Origin: Candidatus Altimarinota bacterium
GTDB lineage: Bacteria; Patescibacteriota; Gracilibacteria; BD1-5; UBA6164
Reading direction: 5' to 3'
Assembly: GCA_028713225.1 (NCBI GenBank)
Contig: JAQTOS010000008.1
Location: 1-52,623, forward strand
DNA: 52,623 bases
A model generated the notes under the pieces. The model was not told the DNA's origin, made no database searches, and saw only the letters and a list, made by a program, of their open reading frames with translations. Below, in pieces: positions 50,649 to 52,623 of this stretch (position 1 is its first letter; every line of letters begins with the position of its first letter). The position numbers and the translations under genes are program-made.

Positions 50649-50975
50649 ATGGATTTTTCAAAAGCTTGAGAAATGATGAAATTACAACAAGAAGCAATGA
50701 AAGTAAAAAAAGAATTAGAAAATACTATTATTGAAGCTGAAGTATCAGGACTTGTAATAAGTGTTAACGGAGAAATGAAAGTAGAAAAAGTTGATTTTGA
50801 AACTACAGAACTTATCCCTGGATTAAGTCCTTCTCAAAAAGAAGCTCTTGAAAAAGCTATTGCTGAAGCTGTAAATAAATGAGTTAAAAAATCTCAAGAA
50901 GTAGCCGCTTCAAAAATGCAATGAGTAATGAGCGCTATGGGTATGAATTTCCCAGCTGGATGACTTCCTATGTAA
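50649..50975 (+). CDS. ybaB: YbaB/EbfC family nucleoid-associated protein
   Basis: 108 residues, usual size. N-terminal helix MMKLQQEAMKVKKELE, then VSGLVISVNGEMKVEKVDFE, the beta part of the tweezers dimer, helix SPSQKEALEKAIAEAVNKG and the Met-rich ending MQGVMSAMGMNFPAGGLPM. It binds DNA without strict sequence and affects nucleoid structure and gene expression. In many bacteria ybaB is beside dnaX and recR; here ung follows after a terminator. Confidence 0.9.
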
Positions 50976-50976
50976 T

Positions 50977-51018
50977 TCTAAAAAGTAGAGATAAGGCATT
51001 GCCTTATCTCTACTTTAA
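50977..51018 (+). terminator. Terminator after ybaB
   Basis: AAAGTAGAGATAAGGCA-TTGCCTTATCTCTACTTT, an unbroken long stem with a short T-tail. Confidence 0.8.
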
Positions 51019-51042
51019 TTTATATTTATAATAATTTAAATT

Positions 51043-51714
51043 ATGGAAATAAATATAGAAGCTTCTTGGTTAAAAGTACTTGAAGATGAATTTAGTAAAG
51101 ATTATTTCAAGAATATAAAAGAAAAAATAATCAGTGATATAAAAGATTGAATTCAAATATACCCTCCTCTTCCACTTATATTTAATGCTTTCGAGTTAAC
51201 TCATTTTGATGATTTGAAAGTAGTAATTATCGGACAAGACCCATATCATTGAGAAAATCAAGCTCACTGATTATCTTTTTCAGTTTTAGAATGAATTAGA
51301 AATCCTCCAAGCTTAAAAAATATTTATAAAGAAATAGAACGAGATTTAGGAATAAAAATGTCTAATTCTGGAAATCTAGAATCGTGGTGAAAACAATGAG
51401 TTTTACTACTAAACGCTGTTTTAACAGTTCAGGCATGAAATCCAGCAAGTCATTCTAAAATCTGATGGGAAAATTTCACGGACGCAGTTATAAAAACGAT
51501 TTCAGATAAAAAAGAGTGAATTATTTTCATCTTATGGTGAAACTTCGCGAAAAGTAAAAAATCTCTAATAGATGAGAAAAAACACTACATTTTAGAATCT
51601 GCTCATCCATCCCCACTTTGAGCCTATAAATGATTTTTCTGATCTAAACCGTTTTCAAAAACTAATGAAATTTTGAAAAAAAATTGAAAAAAAGAAATTG
51701 ATTGGAAAATATAA
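51043..51714 (+). CDS. ung: Uracil-DNA glycosylase, family 1
   Basis: 223 residues, full length. Removes uracil from DNA. Water-activating motif [19 protein letters not shown] near residue 62, [12 protein letters not shown] near residue 87, [18 protein letters not shown] near residue 118, and the minor-groove loop [22 protein letters not shown] near residue 186. The motif-A glycine and many others are TGA. One CGA codon (IEK-like position, EIE[CGA]DLGI) is at a spot that is polar in relatives. Together with AGOG (29620) and Pol I (46630) it forms the visible base-excision repair set. Confidence 0.95.
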
Positions 51715-51747
51715 AAAAAAGTCTAGAATTTCTAGACTTTTTTTATT
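51711..51747. terminator. Bidirectional terminator with GTCTAGA stem
   Basis: AAAAAAAAGTCTAGAA-TTTCTAGACTTTTTTT, the same core stem as at 1188-1216. It serves ung and the convergent fibrinogen-domain gene whose stop is at 51743. Confidence 0.85.
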
Positions 51748-52623
51748 TTATAAATACATATGCTGTTCATGTATTTATTACAGTTCAACAAGATGCTCAA
51801 CAACATGCATATTTAGAAGATGCATTATTTGAATATTCTAATGATAAACGACAAGAACCTCGTGCTGAACCTAATAAAGTGTCTGTTTGATACCAATTAT
51901 GCTGTGTAAATCATATATATCAAGCATATCAAGGAGTTAATAATATAGCAGCTTTAACTCAAGAATAAGTTTCTTTATTAACAATTTGTCAAACAGTTAG
52001 AGCTATTCAAGAAGTATCTATATATCAAGAATATTTAGAATACATTTTATTAGAACTTGGTATGTCAGCTCTAAAAATTTTTTCACTAGCTATATTATTT
52101 ATTGCTGTATCTGATAATTTATCACATCAAGTTGTACTTACAACATTTCATTTGGCACTAGCTGTAAAAGAACAACTTGTTCAAGGAAATGTTACATCAA
52201 AAACTCTAGTCCACCCACCTAAGTCAGTATTCATATCACAATATACATCAAATGGATTATTTCATCATACTCAATCAGTATCTATAGTATAAGTTCAATC
52301 TTTAAATCAAGCACCACTGGCTGTTAAACTTCAAGCTATGTAAAAAGTTCCTGAATTTGTAAGTAAATTATTACAAGTTGTTGGATATGTTATATTATTA
52401 TTTGAATCTTTAAATATCCATGAACTTCCTGATAAATACCAATTATATGTAACTGGAATTACTATTGGAGTTTGTGCTACAGTATTTGTTATATTGATAA
52501 TATTGTTATACAAACTAGTTCAAGTTCAAGTAATAGTTCCTGAATTAGTAGAAGTATTAGAAAATACTACTTTAAATGTAGTTCAAGTTGATGATAAATC
52601 AATATTTCCAGATAGTGTTTCTT
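51743..52623 (-). CDS. Fibrinogen-like domain surface protein (5' part outside window)
   Basis: The frame enters from the window's right edge and ends in TAA (51743), giving 293 residues of C-terminus when TGA is Gly. Early part: beta-rich, Ser/Thr/Asn-rich (LSSTGTTFKVVFSNTSTNSG). The middle has ISGSSWIFKDSN-like Ig-type stretches, then FKDGTYTIDTDGVGG and the fibrinogen-like signature FDVYCDMNTDLGGWTRVF near residue 135. The rest is Tyr/Ser-rich with several Cys (KLSD, GSARGSCRLSLEYS; ending ACCGASCGTVI). This is the same FReD-like module as in the gene at 1-1185, with low identity beyond the core. Probably another surface adhesin; the N-terminus is needed to see whether it is pilin-like. 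Confidence 0.68.

Noticed and set aside
1-52623. Many apparently broken genes with internal TGA stops
   Set aside because: The TGAs sit at conserved glycines in unrelated proteins; it is recoding, not pseudogenes or frameshifts.

Overview
The window is bacterial chromosome, very AT-rich, from a lineage that reads UGA as glycine. Almost every host gene is open only if TGA is glycine, and conserved glycines of PilT, MraY, DNA polymerase I, ThrRS and MoxR are written TGA. This points to the candidate phylum radiation groups SR1/Absconditabacteria or Gracilibacteria. CGG also falls where tryptophan or another large hydrophobic residue is expected (clearest in the amidase at 14519), so the nearest match is the Absconditabacterales code (UGA Gly, CGG/CGA Trp; NCBI table 37). 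The CGA evidence is mixed. I translated host genes with UGA = Gly. Read with the standard code, most of these genes look shattered; they are intact.

Layout. 1-4.4 kb: a partial pseudopilin-like protein with a fibrinogen-like domain, a standard-code CDP-alcohol phosphatidyltransferase, a secreted LTD-like protein, MTA/SAH nucleosidase and a small surface protein. 4.5-6.7 kb: superoxide reductase, BatD-like protein, MoxR ATPase. 6.7-7.6 kb: a standard-code metallo-beta-lactamase-fold gene. 7.7-13.5 kb: malic enzyme, YfbR-like HD hydrolase, a short PriA, ndk, hypotheticals. 13.6-16.6 kb: a 984-residue amidase-SpoIID-SLH wall protein. 16.7-17.5 kb: a third standard-code gene of unknown function. 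17.5-19.5 kb: thrS preceded by a leader-peptide attenuator. 19.5-25.5 kb: a hypothetical protein, class A PBP, LytR-CpsA-Psr protein. 25.7-27.6 kb: SPFH/NfeD pair and GrpE. 27.7-32.7 kb: a pilin-like adhesin, AGOG-type DNA glycosylase, TIM-barrel protein, Ig-like surface protein. 32.8-35 kb: recF, tilS. 35-37.5 kb: small membrane/surface proteins, RNHCP protein, mraY. 37.6-43.5 kb: one leftward operon of sugar phosphotransferase, a glutamine-amidotransferase/methyltransferase-like fusion, histidine kinase and response regulator. 43.6-48.6 kb: gatC, membrane protein, lipoprotein, TtcA-like protein, BatA, short DNA polymerase I. 48.6-52.6 kb: pilT, coiled-coil protein, ybaB, ung and a second fibrinogen-domain protein running off the end.

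The gene set fits a host-associated cell with a wall (MraY, PBP, LCP, amidase), type IV pili and large adhesins, and trimmed replication/repair enzymes. Three observations stand out. (1) The thrS leader encodes a 14-15 residue peptide carrying four consecutive Thr codons, one of each kind, just before sequences able to form alternative antiterminator and terminator hairpins. (2) Three single genes avoid UGA, use CGN for Arg and have strong Shine-Dalgarno sites, two of them with the same GGGGTGATT box, as if imported from standard-code bacteria. (3) A class I amidotransferase-methyltransferase-like fusion sits in an operon with a two-component pair.

No tRNA, rRNA, CRISPR array, insertion sequence or origin was recognised. 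No stretch above 300 bases lacks a gene; the longest gaps (19261-19536 and 30307-30545) hold the attenuator and GC-rich inverted repeats.
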